A DNA stretch of 64,000 nt from Batkoa obscura (lineage: Eukaryota > Entomophthoromycota > Entomophthoromycetes > Entomophthorales > Batkoaceae): NCBI GenBank assembly GCA_030770535.1, contig JASVEC010000009.1, positions 1,054,001 to 1,118,000 on the forward strand, read 5' to 3'. A program made the translations under genes and the position numbers. Positions 45,345 to 56,680 of this stretch are shown piece by piece. The notes under the pieces were generated by a model. The model worked only from the letters and a program-made list of their open reading frames with translations. It was not told the DNA's origin and did not search any database. Positions within the stretch are counted from its first letter, which is position 1. Each line of letters opens with the position of its first letter.

Positions 45345-46264
45345 TAAAATACTATATAAAAAATTTAAGCTATTTTATTATAGTTAATCTTAAAATATAC
45401 TATTTTTAAATTTTTAATTAGTGTCATTGAAAGAGTAATAATATCGGAAAATAATTGTTTTCAGGAGCGTTAAAACTTGATAAACAAGTCCTATAAATTG
45501 AGTATATAAAAAGTAAATTAAACCGGAGTCTTGATCAATAAGTATTAAAATCAATGAATACTCTTATTTAAAAACATTACAAAATTACTAAGGATTCTAT
45601 TAATTATTTTAAATCATTAATATAATAATTTTAATAAAATAGTTTTATTCCTAAATTAGGTAAATGTATTATTTATTTAGCAATAAGAACTTGATGACGA
45701 CGATTACAATCTTACATCAAGTTATTATTATTTATGGAAGTTTGTTTATGATTATAGAAACCTTTAGTTTAATGTTCTAATAAAAATTAATAGAAACTCA
45801 ATTTGTTTTACTTATTTTTCTCTTATTTATTTTTAAATATCTTTGTAATTTGACTCACAGTAAGGAATATATTGCTACATTTGTAAAATTAGTTTAGAAT
45901 TATACCATAAATAAATTTTATATGGATTTTGTGTTTAATCTTATTGTCTTAATCGTATTAATTTTCAATGGCCTTTCTATATGAAATTTATTTTTTATTT
46001 TTAAATATTCCAATATTAAATAAAAGTTAAATACAAAATTTAGAAATAAAACTAAAGTCAAGGAAGTGGTAACGAATTACTATCTAATATACAAACTGAA
46101 CTTTATTACGAACTATCTTGAATTTATACACGTCACTTTGAATTAAGTTAACAATGGTATTTAAAATAAATATTTTAAATATATATATGTATATAAGAGT
46201 AATTAAAAAAACCGAAAACAGTCAGAAGGTAATTAACTAATATTTAGTATAAGTTAGTTTCAAC

Positions 46265-46317
46265 CCGAAATTCGGATCAACCGGGGTATTTATCGTCTGA
46301 TGGTAAATACCCAGGTT
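46265..46317. repeat. Two adjacent inverted repeats (hairpin island)
   Basis: CCGAAATTCGG (46265-46275) is an 11-nt palindrome. It is followed by AACCGGGGTATTTA paired with TAAATACCCAGGTT around an 11-nt loop (46279-46317), a 13 bp stem with one mismatch. The patch is much more GC-rich than its surroundings. A tRNA was tested and rejected. Confidence 0.6.
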
Positions 46318-46928
46318 GCTCTATTACGTTATAATCGGCTTACTCTTATTTTTGAAAACCTATTATTTTTCCATTTCTAAAATAAGAATGATTTTTATCT
46401 TAGAATAGCATCGCTTTTATTAATTAAATGTAAAGTTTCAGACAATGAAGATTGACGGAATATTAGTTTATACTCACTCATATACTTATCTCACAATAAT
46501 TTAAAAATATTATTGAACTAGCTAATGTATTTTAGCATCTTTGAAGCTTAAACAAACATATCTTTGTAGGCTTTTATAACAATATTGGTAATTAAGATAA
46601 TTTAATAAGGAAATAAAATAGAGCTTATAGAAGGTAAATTCAATTTTTACGCATGAAATAGAATAACTAAAACGCTTAGTTGGATAAGACTGAAGTTGCT
46701 CTTCTCACAAGATCTATTTTGTTTCCTGGCAGAGTCAGCTCAATAATGTATATTGTTATACTTTGAATTTATTTTGAATTTATTCACAAATTAATACATT
46801 TTTTAAATTTTAAAAAATCCCACTTTAACCAATAGAATTCATCTCATTCTATCCCTTAAAAATGGGGGTGTATTTGAAACTTCGATGAAATATTTTTATT
46901 CTTTCCTTTTTGTTCATTCTATACTCAA

Positions 46929-48316
46929 ATGCCAGCCAAATTTGACCAATTACCAGATATTATACTAGAAGAGATATTACAATTAGTAAAACCAGATGAA
47001 TTGTTTAATTATCGAGTGTTAAATAAATACATCAATAAAATTGTTAATTATATCATTAGCAAAAAATAATGGATTTGGCTTACTTCTCATTTTGGAAGTA
47101 TTCAGACTATTAAAAGAAGTTTATTAAAGATAAGTCACTATTAACGAAGCATATAAGTATAAGCAATAATAACCTTGAATACATGAATTATTACCAAAAT
47201 ACAACGTTTATAACTTACACTGCTTTTTCTAGTGGTGATAATAATAATACTGGTATTATTGATGAAGTAACAATTAAACTTCCAAACTTAAAAAGGTTAT
47301 TTATATGTTCTTATAGTATGATCAAGTTCTCAGCTTTTTTGATAACTGTTTAGATCTGATTGAAACCCTTATAATTCAGAGAGATAATATAACTATTAAC
47401 GAGATAATCAATTATCATAATCTAAATAATTTGAGATTGCTTATATTCTATTCCAAGGACCATTTCCATCTTGATGGCTTAGATTTACTTAATGAGATTC
47501 AGTATATTCAATATATTACTTTCAACCACTTCCGGAATCCTTTTCACTTCTATCAGATTCAACCCCAATTTAAATTTTAATATCAATTTAGAATTCAAAG
47601 TTGACGGAAATTTCAGACTTTGATATCAACTGTTTAGGAAACTTACAAAAATTGAAGAGCATATAATCAATTGATCATTCTGGCAATTTTTTGGATTGAA
47701 TGAGAGCGATAATAATAATATAAGCCTTACTGAGTGGAATATTATTGTTACTTTGGGCGACCTTGGTCCAATATATCTAATTGATCATGATTTCATGAAA
47801 TTGTCCACTTTAAAAGAATCAATCATCAAAGAATTTTTAATAAGAGTTTTAGAAGCAATTTGTTTATTTTCAAATGTTGAAAAGATTGAAGTTAATGTTA
47901 GTAATAGTTTAGTTCAATATAAATTTATAAAACAAATTATTTTCGAAAAGTTTGACGGTTCTCTTGAAGATTTAGAGCTTGCCTTCTATCTTTATTTTCA
48001 AACCTTGAGGCAATTAATATTTTGAATATTTATTCTAACTATATAAGTAGTTCAATGAGTGATATCCTTACGATCTCTCTCTCTCTGGTCTATCGAATAA
48101 TATAGCACCAATAATGAATGCTGTAAGGCCAATACTAAGTCATCTAACCCCTTTCGACTCTTTTCCTAATGTATCCAACGTTTTTTTTTACAAAGACCTA
48201 CTATTTCACAATATCAATCTAAAGTTCCAATATTACTTACTCCCAATATTTGTGATAGTGAAGCTTCTAATCTAGTTGAAAGAAATCTAATGATCTATTT
48301 CTATCTCACCAATTAA
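46929..48316 (+). pseudogene. Decayed F-box family gene
   Basis: Opens MPAKFDQLPDIILEEILQLV, the same F-box start as the genes at 56681 and 59034. The first frame stops after about 47 codons (NYIISKK). Later pieces in shifting frames still align with the paralogues: NLEYMNYYQNT, LPNLKRLFICSYSMIKF, LDGLDLL, then KLSTLKESIIKEFLIRVLEA in the 47696-48025 frame, and a final MIYFYLTN against MINVYLRS. At least four breaks are needed, so no full protein is made. Orientation is opposite to the two intact copies. This is a host gene family member, not a mobile element. Confidence 0.85.
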
Positions 48317-49374
48317 TCTAACAGTTGATTCCAATCCTTCGTATTAATAAAAATAAAACAGCTTATTATTATTTTAATTTTATTATTTATTATTTGGATT
48401 TCAATGTTGTTTTATTATGTTATTTTATTATTATTAAAAAAAGGAATTTGAGTTTCTATTAATTTAAATTGAATTAATTTCTTCAACGCATTAGGTTTAC
48501 TAATGTTCTGTATACATTTACTAAGTTATATCCTTTATAAAAGCCTTCATTTTTTCTATAAGATTCTAAACTTTATACAATAATATTATTTCCTTTTAAA
48601 TTAACGTTCATCTCTTTTACACTTCCTTTTCAATCCACTCACTCTTCACATTTAACGAGAAATTTTATGGATTAACAAAAAAAAGAAACATGTTTTATCT
48701 TACTGCTTCTTTTAATATTATCAAATTGTTGTCTTGAATTCCTATATTAACATAAAAATTCTATTGATTTGTTTTTATCCCTTTTTTATCTTTTAATATC
48801 ACTCATTATTAAGTATTGAAATTTTCATTTCAAATAAAATCAATTGTGACTTTAGTCTTAGAAGATAATATAAGGATTCAATCATATCCTCTTAATTACT
48901 ATAAAAATAAGAAATTAATATAGATACTTAATATTGAATATTAAATATGTAAGATGAATTGAAATTTTAGGATAATAATAAACTTATAGTTGATTAAATT
49001 GAAGTGAACAAAGTGTACTGATAAACGATTGAAGTAAGAGATTTATACTTTAAGTTGAAGATTATTCGAGAGATGTTAGATTATGGAATATATAGAAATT
49101 AACTTAATATAAATTATTAAATTTATTTTTAATTTATTTTTAATTTATTTTTAATTTACTTTTAATTTATTTTAATTTATTTTGGTTTTAAAATTAAATT
49201 AAATTTGACACTTGCTAAAATTAGTTAAATTATCAAGTTTAACTAAAATTTAATCAGTATCATTAATTTAATTAAAATATGGTAATAAAAGAAAAAGTAT
49301 ATGTATAAAAAATAACTTGAAAATAAAAAGAAAAAAGAAAATTCAATACTCAACTAATATTAACAACCTAAATA
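48317..49374. other. AT-rich intergenic region with a short tandem repeat
   Basis: Very AT-rich. A tandem array of the 11-nt unit TAATTTATTTT (about five to six imperfect copies) runs at about 49120-49185. Nothing else recognised. Confidence 0.6.
49120..49185. repeat. Tandem 11-nt AT repeat
   Basis: Five to six imperfect copies of TAATTTATTTT in a row. Confidence 0.7.
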
Positions 49375-49518
49375 ATGACTAATATAATTTATAAATTTAC
49401 ATTAATTTTATTAATTTCCAGTTTTATTTTATCTTTCTTTCGTCCAAATAGTGTTATAGATTATTATAACCAACAAGAAGAAAATAATAGAAATAACAAT
49501 CACAATCATAACAATTAA
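49375..49518 (+). CDS. Small single-span membrane protein ORF, 47 aa
   Basis: MTNIIYKFTLILLISSFILS followed by FFRPNSVIDYYNQQEENN and an Asn/His tail. One clear hydrophobic span (residues about 5-22) with a polar tail, as in small tail-exposed membrane proteins. No family recognised. It has an ATG in an A-rich context and a stop followed by a C/T-rich patch. Too short to be sure it is expressed. Confidence 0.4.
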   Translation: MTNIIYKFTLILLISSFILSFFRPNSVIDYYNQQEENNRNNNHNHNN

Positions 49519-49637
49519 GTTTAATTCTCAAACTCCTTTCTCCCCTATCCTCTACCTTTCACTATAAACAATAACTCATAAATTTACTAAACAGATCCTA
49601 AAAATAAATTATTATTAATACCCTTCATTCATCTAAA

Positions 49638-52197
49638 CTACATCCAACTTACTAATACTTTATTATCTACCCAATCTTTAAATATTAGATTAAATTTATT
49701 AAAATCTTTACTTAATAAAATGAATTGTTTTAAATTCATTTTATTTAATATTAATTGTGAATTAAATGGTGTAAATAATCCCAAATTATTTAAAAATAAT
49801 TCATGTTGACTTAATTCCTTAACTAACCATGTTCGATCTTGCCATGTAATTGAATTGATATTGTAAGCTTGATTACTGATATGCCGAATTAGAAATATTG
49901 TCATTGAGGTTGAATAGGAATAATAAATAGTTACTAATTTATTAAATTTATTATTATTATTATTATTATCATTATATTCTTTTTCAATTTGATTTAATTG
50001 ACTATAAAATAAATTTAAATTCAATTGAATAGGTTGTGTCAAATAAGTTGTATCAAATTCAAAATCAATTTTTTGAATTTCAAATATAATAGTTAATCTA
50101 GACACTATCAATAAAGCTAATTTAATAAAGTTAATTAAATAATATGTTCCTTTTCTACCATTGTGAATTTGATATAAGTCACGTAATTTATATATTTTTA
50201 TCCCATTTACTTCATCTAATATAAAGTCAAATGCTGAGTTATCAATATTTATATTATTAAATAAATTCTATTCATATATTAATAAATAATAAATATAAAT
50301 AATAAAATATAATAGTTATTACTCTTATAGTTAAGTTTCTTGGTATAACTTCAATATTGTAAATTGATAATTTTTTAATAAAATTTCGATTTAATATAAA
50401 TTTTTCATTTATAAAATAGATATATTTTTGTTTTTTATCAATTTCATAATTATAAACATTAATTTGAATTTCTTTTTCAACATTATTTTGAACCAGTTCT
50501 AATATAATTATTATTTTTATTTATTTATTATTAATAAATAATAATACCTTCTTTTAATGAAATTGATTTATATTTTTTTATTTGTGTAATATAATTAAAT
50601 ACATCAATTTTTTCATTATTTATTATTGTTGTTTCATTTTTTCTTTTATATTGATTTAAAGTATTAAAATTAGGTATTAAAAGCGGTGATTCATTTTCAA
50701 ATATATTTTTATTAGGTTGATCCATTTTTCTTATAATATCTCGAAATCTTATTCCTTTATTTTTATTAATAAATGGATCTTTTACTTTATTATTAATTGC
50801 TTGATATTGTTGATTTTTGTTTGAAATTGAATTTATAAATAATCTTTCACATTCTTCTATCAATTCTTTACTATTATTAATAAAATGATTTTGATTTTGA
50901 TATGGATTATCAATTATATAATGAATATAATTTGCTAAATAATATATTAGTATAATACAATATAAAAATTTAACTTACTTTTTAAATTTAATAAATTTTT
51001 ATATTTAAAATTATTTAATGAATATTTTAATTGATCATTTATAAACTCTAAATAGCCATATTTAAGTGTTTCTATATCATTATTATTTGAATCTTCAAAA
51101 TAACTATTAAAAGTATTATCATCAATTGATATTCGTTTTCTTAAAGTATTATTTGTCAATAAATTCAACTGAGTTAATTCTATATTTATACTGTTAATAT
51201 TCAATAGACATACATGTTTTAACTTATACCGAGTTTAATATCGTTTATATTCTTATTATCTTTTAAAAAGTAGTTTTGTATATCTGTTTTAAAATCAATT
51301 GTATTCCTACTAAAATATAAGTAAAGCATTAAAATAAATATTCAAAACCTCAAATTAAGTTTCGGTTCTATTATACATTCGCTTGTATCATTAACTTCAT
51401 TATTATTATTATCTACTTCAAACACTGAACCTAAACTTTGTACTTTATATTGATTCATTAAACTATTATTTGAAACTAATTTCAATTTTATAGGAAGTTC
51501 AAGTTCTACATTAATTTCCAATTCTAAATTAAAAGTAAGGATTGAAATATCAAAACTTAATTACATACCCTTTAAATAAAGTTTTCTTTCTAATAATCTT
51601 TTTAAATAGATTTTAATATCATGATTTAGATCAAATCTAATAAAAGTTAATAAAAGTTATAGTATTTCTATTGTTACTTTGGATTCGGATTATTTTTTAT
51701 ACAAGTTATTTCATTTTCAATTTCTATTACATCTTTTTTCTTTAAAATAAGGGTATCATTAACTTTGTCATTAAATAATTTCGGTGAAGTATATATTAGT
51801 TCATCCAATTTAACAGGCACTAAATAAAAAGGTTGTCCTTATGTAATTAAAAGACTATTTAAATTTGTTACATCCTTACCATAATAAACCTGATTTAATA
51901 TCTTTTTAAACTCATGAATTTGTTCACATCTTAGTCTTGAATCACTTTGATTAAATATTGAATATTTTAATTTTGTCTCTAATTGATCAAATTCTGTATA
52001 TTCTTTAATCCTATCCATCGATAGATTCCCAAACTTTAATACTATTTTATTACATAACGCCAACTCGTAATCTGATTATTAGTATATTAAACTTAATCTA
52101 ATAAATATTTACTAATTGACATTAAATTCAACTCTTGTATACATCTCCTTAATTCCAAATCTTGAATATTCTTATATCTATTATTATCTACCATCAT
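49638..52197 (-). CDS. Intron-rich gene of unknown function (about 10 exons)
   Basis: The first exon reads MMVDNNRYKNIQDLELRRCI. Splicing then gives YELALCNKIVLKFGNLSMDR with NQSDSRLRCEQIHEFKKIL, VPVKLDELIYTSPKLFNDKV, RFDLNHDIKIYLKRLLERKL, ELEINVELELPIKLKL, SIECERLFINSIS-like helical stretches, and a last exon with ITWQDRTWLVKELSQHELFL and MNLKQFILLSKDFNKFNLIF. The donors (GTAAGG, GTAACA, GTATGT) and TAG acceptors restore the frame at the junctions I followed in detail (first six exons); later ones are less certain. The N-terminal helical part and central beta-like part recall subunits of large nuclear complexes, but I could not match a family. The stop at 49638 lies within a GTAAGT context, so a further small 3' exon is possible. 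Confidence 0.6.
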
Positions 52198-52295
52198 TAA
52201 TATAATTTTCCAATTTATAAAAAAGAAATAAACAATTTAAAAATCCCAAGTTCCAAAAAAAACAATCAAATCATAATCAAAAGTTCAAATCCAAA

Positions 52296-52934
52296 ATGCA
52301 TTTTTTAGCTCAATTGACAAATAAAGTAATGTCTTTAACCGTTGTATTATATAACACAATAAGTTTAATAGCAGTGGCCTGTTGTTGGGGTTTAACCAAT
52401 CCGTTTATAAAATTAGGTAGTAAAGGATTAGAAAATATAAAAACTCATCGAAAAGAATGGTATTATCAAACATATGAAGAACTAAAATTTTTATTTACAA
52501 ACTGGAAAGTAAAGAAAAACAAAATAGAAACTTAATTTCAATTAATACTAATAACATTAACAATTATTATTTTAGTATGTTTTACCGTTAGTAGTTAATC
52601 TCTCTGGTTCTGCTGTTTATTATTATACTTTGGGACAAGCTGGTAAGTTTTTTTAAAATTAGAAATATTCTCATCATTCTGTTAATGGTAACATTCTATT
52701 TCAATTATTAGACTTATCTTTAGCAGTACCAATAACTAATTCTTTAACATTAATATTTACTTTATTGGGCGGTAAATTATTAGGTGAAAACATTAATTTT
52801 AAAGGTAATTTTATTGATTTTATTAGTTAAGATAGAAAGATTTAAATGACTATGTATTTTTCTTCAAAATAGATATTTGGTTCGGTATGTTATTAGTTAT
52901 TATTGGAGTTACTTTATGTGTTTTATCCAAATAA
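52296..52934 (+). CDS. TMEM234-family membrane protein (4 exons)
   Basis: Spliced product of about 130 residues with four hydrophobic spans, like half of an EamA/DMT transporter. The start LYNTISLIAVACCWGLTNPF, then NLSGSAVYYYTLGQADLSLA, VPITNSLTLIFTLLGGKLLG and GMLLVIIGVTLCVLSK follow human TMEM234 ([38 protein letters not shown]) throughout. The molecular role of the family is not well defined; membership of the drug/metabolite transporter clan suggests transport or assembly in the endomembrane system. Introns follow NWK, QAD (phase 1) and FKD (phase 1). The gene is absent from S. cerevisiae as far as I know. It lies divergently, about 100 bp from the intron-rich gene on the other strand. 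Confidence 0.92.
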
Positions 52935-53392
52935 ACAATAATAAATCCCTCTTTTTTCTAATCGTTATTTGGTTAGTTTGATGGTATTAAACTTTAGTTG
53001 GAGTAAATGTATATTGTTTCTATTATTATATTTTTGTTGTCTTTTAGCAAAAACTAAATGAGTATATGTTTGATATCGTATAATGCTAAAGTGATTATTA
53101 TTTAATTACAATAATTAAAGTTGTATATAAATTTTAAATATCTTATTATTTGAAATACATTTAAGGTATAAAAATAAAACTAAACATTGATTTAACAATG
53201 ACTTAGTTCTATTGAATAAACCAATAATTTTATTCGCATCCAAAAAAATAAGAAATATAAATTTCTAAATCCTGAGCCACTTCATTTTCATTTATGCATA
53301 CAAATTTCAATTTGGAATTTTAAAAAGTGACTACTTTTATAATAAAAAAACATTTTTTAATAAAATTTCACTTTAAAAAATAAATAAATTAA
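52935..53392. other. Intergenic, nothing recognised
   Basis: AT-rich region between TMEM234 and the RING gene. No element copy or ORF of note. Confidence 0.55.
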
Positions 53393-54569
53393 ATGTATCC
53401 TATCTTAGAGCCAATAGCTGATCAATTGGAGAATAAAACATCAAGGGAAGAGATGGAAGAACCAGTAGAAGAAATTGAAGCTGAAGAAAACCCAACCTCT
53501 TTTTTTGATGGTAATTTAACCGAATTGAAAATTCATTCTATTTTTAATCTTCAAAAACTAGAAAATAGACCGTTGGAACCAACTTGTTCAAATATAACAA
53601 CGTCAATCTCGAATCCTAATCTAGTGGAAGAGGATATAGTGACAATTGAAGAAAAACGGAGTAGTCCAAATACAATAATTTCAAAAGAATGTGAGATAAT
53701 AATAGAAAAACAAAGTAGTTCAAATACCATAATTTCAGAAGCCACTTCAACTTCAACTAGAATTTCGGAGCCAAAGTTAATTCGACGAAAGTCTTCCAGT
53801 GTAACAAAAGAAATGGAATCCAAAAAGCAAAAAATTATTGAAGAGACAAGTACTAATAGTGGATTTTCTTGTAATATATGGTAAGTTTTTAAAATTTTAG
53901 TTGAACTTGATTATTTTAATTTTAAAAAAATTCATATATAGTTTTGATACTGCTTCAAATCCAGTATTAACTTTATGTGGTCATTTATATTGTTGGTCTT
54001 GTTTACATCTATGGTTAAGATCACAACCACAAAACCCACTATGTCCAGTATGTAAAGCTGGTTGTGGTAAAGATAAAGTTATACCTGTTTATGGCAGAGG
54101 TTCCGATATGAAAGATCCCAGGTAAATTTAAAATTAATCTTTATTTGAATGTAAAAATATTTAACAAAATAATTATTTCGTAGGTTAGAAGAATCTATAC
54201 CAGAAAGACCAAAAGGTCAACGACCTGAAGCAAATTCAGCAAGAAGGCCATTGATTTGGGAAAGCTACATTGAAACCGATGTCAGTTTTAGGTACCCGGG
54301 TTTATTAAATATTGTTCAAGATCTATTTCCTAATTTGGAAGCTCGTAGAGTAAGTCCCAACTTTTAATTGTTGAAATATTTATTAATAATTTTATAGAAT
54401 TATAGTGTAAGGTTGAATCAAGGTAGACGTAAGTTTTTATACTTTTGATTAGTTAATTATAAGGAGTTAATAGGCCTTTTTTATAGGTGAAATGGAACAG
54501 CAAGCATTTTTATCAAGGCTGTTTTTATTAATTGGGGCTCTTTTAGTAGCTTCCAGTTTTTTTGATTAA
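53393..54569 (+). CDS. RNF5/RMA1-type tail-anchored RING E3 ubiquitin ligase (5 exons)
   Basis: The N-terminal ~150 residues are Glu/Ser/Thr-rich and disordered. The RING is split by an intron inside the first Cys pair: CNIC, then [25 protein letters not shown] and CPVC, a C3HC4 finger with the RNF5 pattern. VIPVYGRG follows directly, as in RNF5 and plant RMA proteins. The C-terminus has one membrane span ([15 protein letters not shown]). RNF5-like enzymes sit in the ER membrane and ubiquitinate misfolded membrane proteins for ERAD. Exon 4 is short ([10 protein letters not shown]). The acidic N-terminal extension is longer than in human RNF5. Confidence 0.93.
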
Positions 54570-54923
54570 ATTTCAAGTTGAGTTTTTTAATGTAATTTTA
54601 TTATTTATATACATGATATTACAACTAAGGAGTATAGAGTTTAAATGGTAGTTTTCTTATCTTAATGCTTTATGTTTTTATTAATTATATTGCTAACTTT
54701 ATAGTTGAACGTAATAAGATAACTTGTAGTGATAAAATAATAAAGATAACTAATATTAAACGTTAACTTTATTTTTAACTAAATTTTTAATTTTATACAA
54801 AAAGAATTCTAAATTCGATTCTATCTTAATGACAGTTTAAACATTTAGTATAACTATCCACAGTGTCATGACTAGAAGCAAATTAATACTTGTGTTAAAA
54901 CAAAAAGGATTATTATAAGCTTA
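54570..54923. other. Convergent intergenic region
   Basis: 3' ends of the RING gene and the Siva-like gene. AT-rich, nothing seen. Confidence 0.55.
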
Positions 54924-55348
54924 CTAAGTAATAGAACAACGATTACAAATATTTAATTCACATTGACAGCACTCGTTTCTACAATTAAAACATAATCCAG
55001 TTCCGCACTGTTCACATAATACAAAATCATATTGTTTATGAATCATGGCACAACTCCAACATTTTATATTATTACTTTCTATTTTTTAAAAAGTTTTATT
55101 AATATGATAAAAAAAGATACGCTATTAATTACCTACCTTGTTCATTATCGATTTCCTTTTGTTCTAAATAGCTAAATCAATATCATTTTTAATCAAATAA
55201 ACAATAACATCCACTTACTAAGCATCCAAAACCCATTGGGTAGTAGAGTAGGATCTAATTTGTTTTTTTGCTTCAATGTTAGATAAGATAAACTGGAACT
55301 TAACTCATGTAACCCAACATTATCTTCCACTATTTTACGTTTATTCAT
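54924..55348 (-). CDS. Siva-like zinc-binding protein (3 exons)
   Basis: Spliced product of about 105 residues. The start MNKRKIVEDNVGLHELSSSL is polar, followed by the small exon QKEIDNEQ. The C-terminal half is eight Cys in four pairs: KCWSC, LCEQCGTGLCFNC, CCQC and ICNRC. The spacing C-x2-C ... C-x2-C-x4-C-x2-C-x3-C-x2-C-x4-C-x2-C is the same as in human SIVA1 ([20 protein letters not shown]). SIVA proteins bind zinc and act in apoptosis and p53/TRAF pathways in animals; their fungal role is unknown. The intron chain (GTAAGT and GTAGGT donors) is needed to reach the Cys-rich exon. It could be a different Cys-rich zinc protein, but the spacing match is strong. Confidence 0.75.
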
Positions 55349-56680
55349 TACAGTTTAGTAAATATAATTAAAGTTTACACTGGATTTAACTTGCCAATTC
55401 GAAATTTCAACTTTCCATATTAACTCACCAAATTTCAAAAAAAAACAAAAAAACAACTAAAATGCTTAGTTTCCCACAATTAGAAATCAAGTAAAATCAC
55501 ATGGCCTCGATAAAAAGATTGAAACATTTATTGTATTTTCTTTATCCAATCAGTAGGAAATTCTTTACCTGTAAAGACATTTCTTTTACAAACAAATGAT
55601 GCAAACGGCCGTTGATGAAGCTCCATGATTCATATAAGCCAATGCAGGGGAGCTAACAACACCCACTGTGTTAACTTGCTGATAACCATAATAATAATAA
55701 TAATAAAATTAGAATTTTAAAATACTCGAAGTCTATTTAAGACTCAATTCTAAAGGATAGAGCAATGTTGTGAGAGTTTAAGGCTTAGTTTATAATATTA
55801 CTAGGTTTTGATATAGTTCGATGAAATAGTTATTTTAATGAATCGATTTGGATCACTGAAGACTTGTGAAGTTTATTCTATCAATTACAATGTGTGGGTT
55901 TATTTAGAAAGTAGTTTATAAGTTATTAAACTTTCAAGTTTGTATTTAGTATGATTTGGATTCATAATAGTAAATAGTTTTTATTATGAAGAACCTCTTT
56001 TTCTCTATTTTTTAGTTTTTAAATCAATAAACACTGTTTTAATTATAAATTAGTGTATTCATTATACATTACTATCTTTACTTTTAGTCTTCGTATTTTA
56101 AAATCAAAAAACAATATTATACTTAAATTTTTTTATTACTTTGATTTTAGCCTCTATTATCGATACTGTAGACTCTGTGCCCTTGCTAATCTTTCAAAAT
56201 TGGTGATACAAATTCGATTGGAAGTGGGAGGAGAAGCAATGAAATTGAACAATCAATCAATCCTTCATTTAATCAATGGGATTTAAGATCTATTAAAAGA
56301 GATGACAAAAAGGTAAGGAAGAGAGAAAAAGAATGTAGTAAACAACTTAAAGTAAACAATATTTAAACAAGCTAAGAAGTAAGAATTCTGACACATTAAC
56401 ATTACTAAAAAATTGTTGTTTCTATATTAAGTTGCAGGTAGGGGATTAACTTAAATACTAAAAACTCAATATTGAATTGAATTGAATTGATATTAAAGCT
56501 TAAAAAAATACACTTAAATCGAATACGAATTTTAATGACTAATTACTAAATTAGGTTAGTTATTTTATAATGAAAAATGATATTAAAATGGAATATATAT
56601 AAACATCAAATATAGAATATATGGATAGGAATAGAAATATTTATTTCTGTAAATACAAAAGATGTGAGTTTAGTATTAAT
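55349..56680. other. Intergenic, no confident gene
   Basis: AT-rich. A 77-codon frame at 56053-56286 has no recognisable content, and the rest is without long frames. A run of ATA triplets near 55690 is a simple repeat. Confidence 0.55.

Larger units (their letters stand above)
43821..46928. other. Long intergenic region with small ORFs and a hairpin
   Basis: Just over 3 kb of AT-rich DNA. A 66-codon open stretch without an ATG at its edge lies at 43968-44168 (upstream of the CCCH gene). A 37-codon ORF is at 45231-45344 and a paired-hairpin island at 46265-46317. None gives a confident gene. Confidence 0.55.

Noticed and set aside
46262-46340. Possible tRNA (TCGTCTGATGGTA resembles an A box)
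   Set aside because: No T arm or acceptor stem follows, and the D stem does not pair; kept only as a hairpin.
56053-56286. 77-codon plus-strand frame
   Set aside because: No family, no convincing composition, and no splice partners seen.
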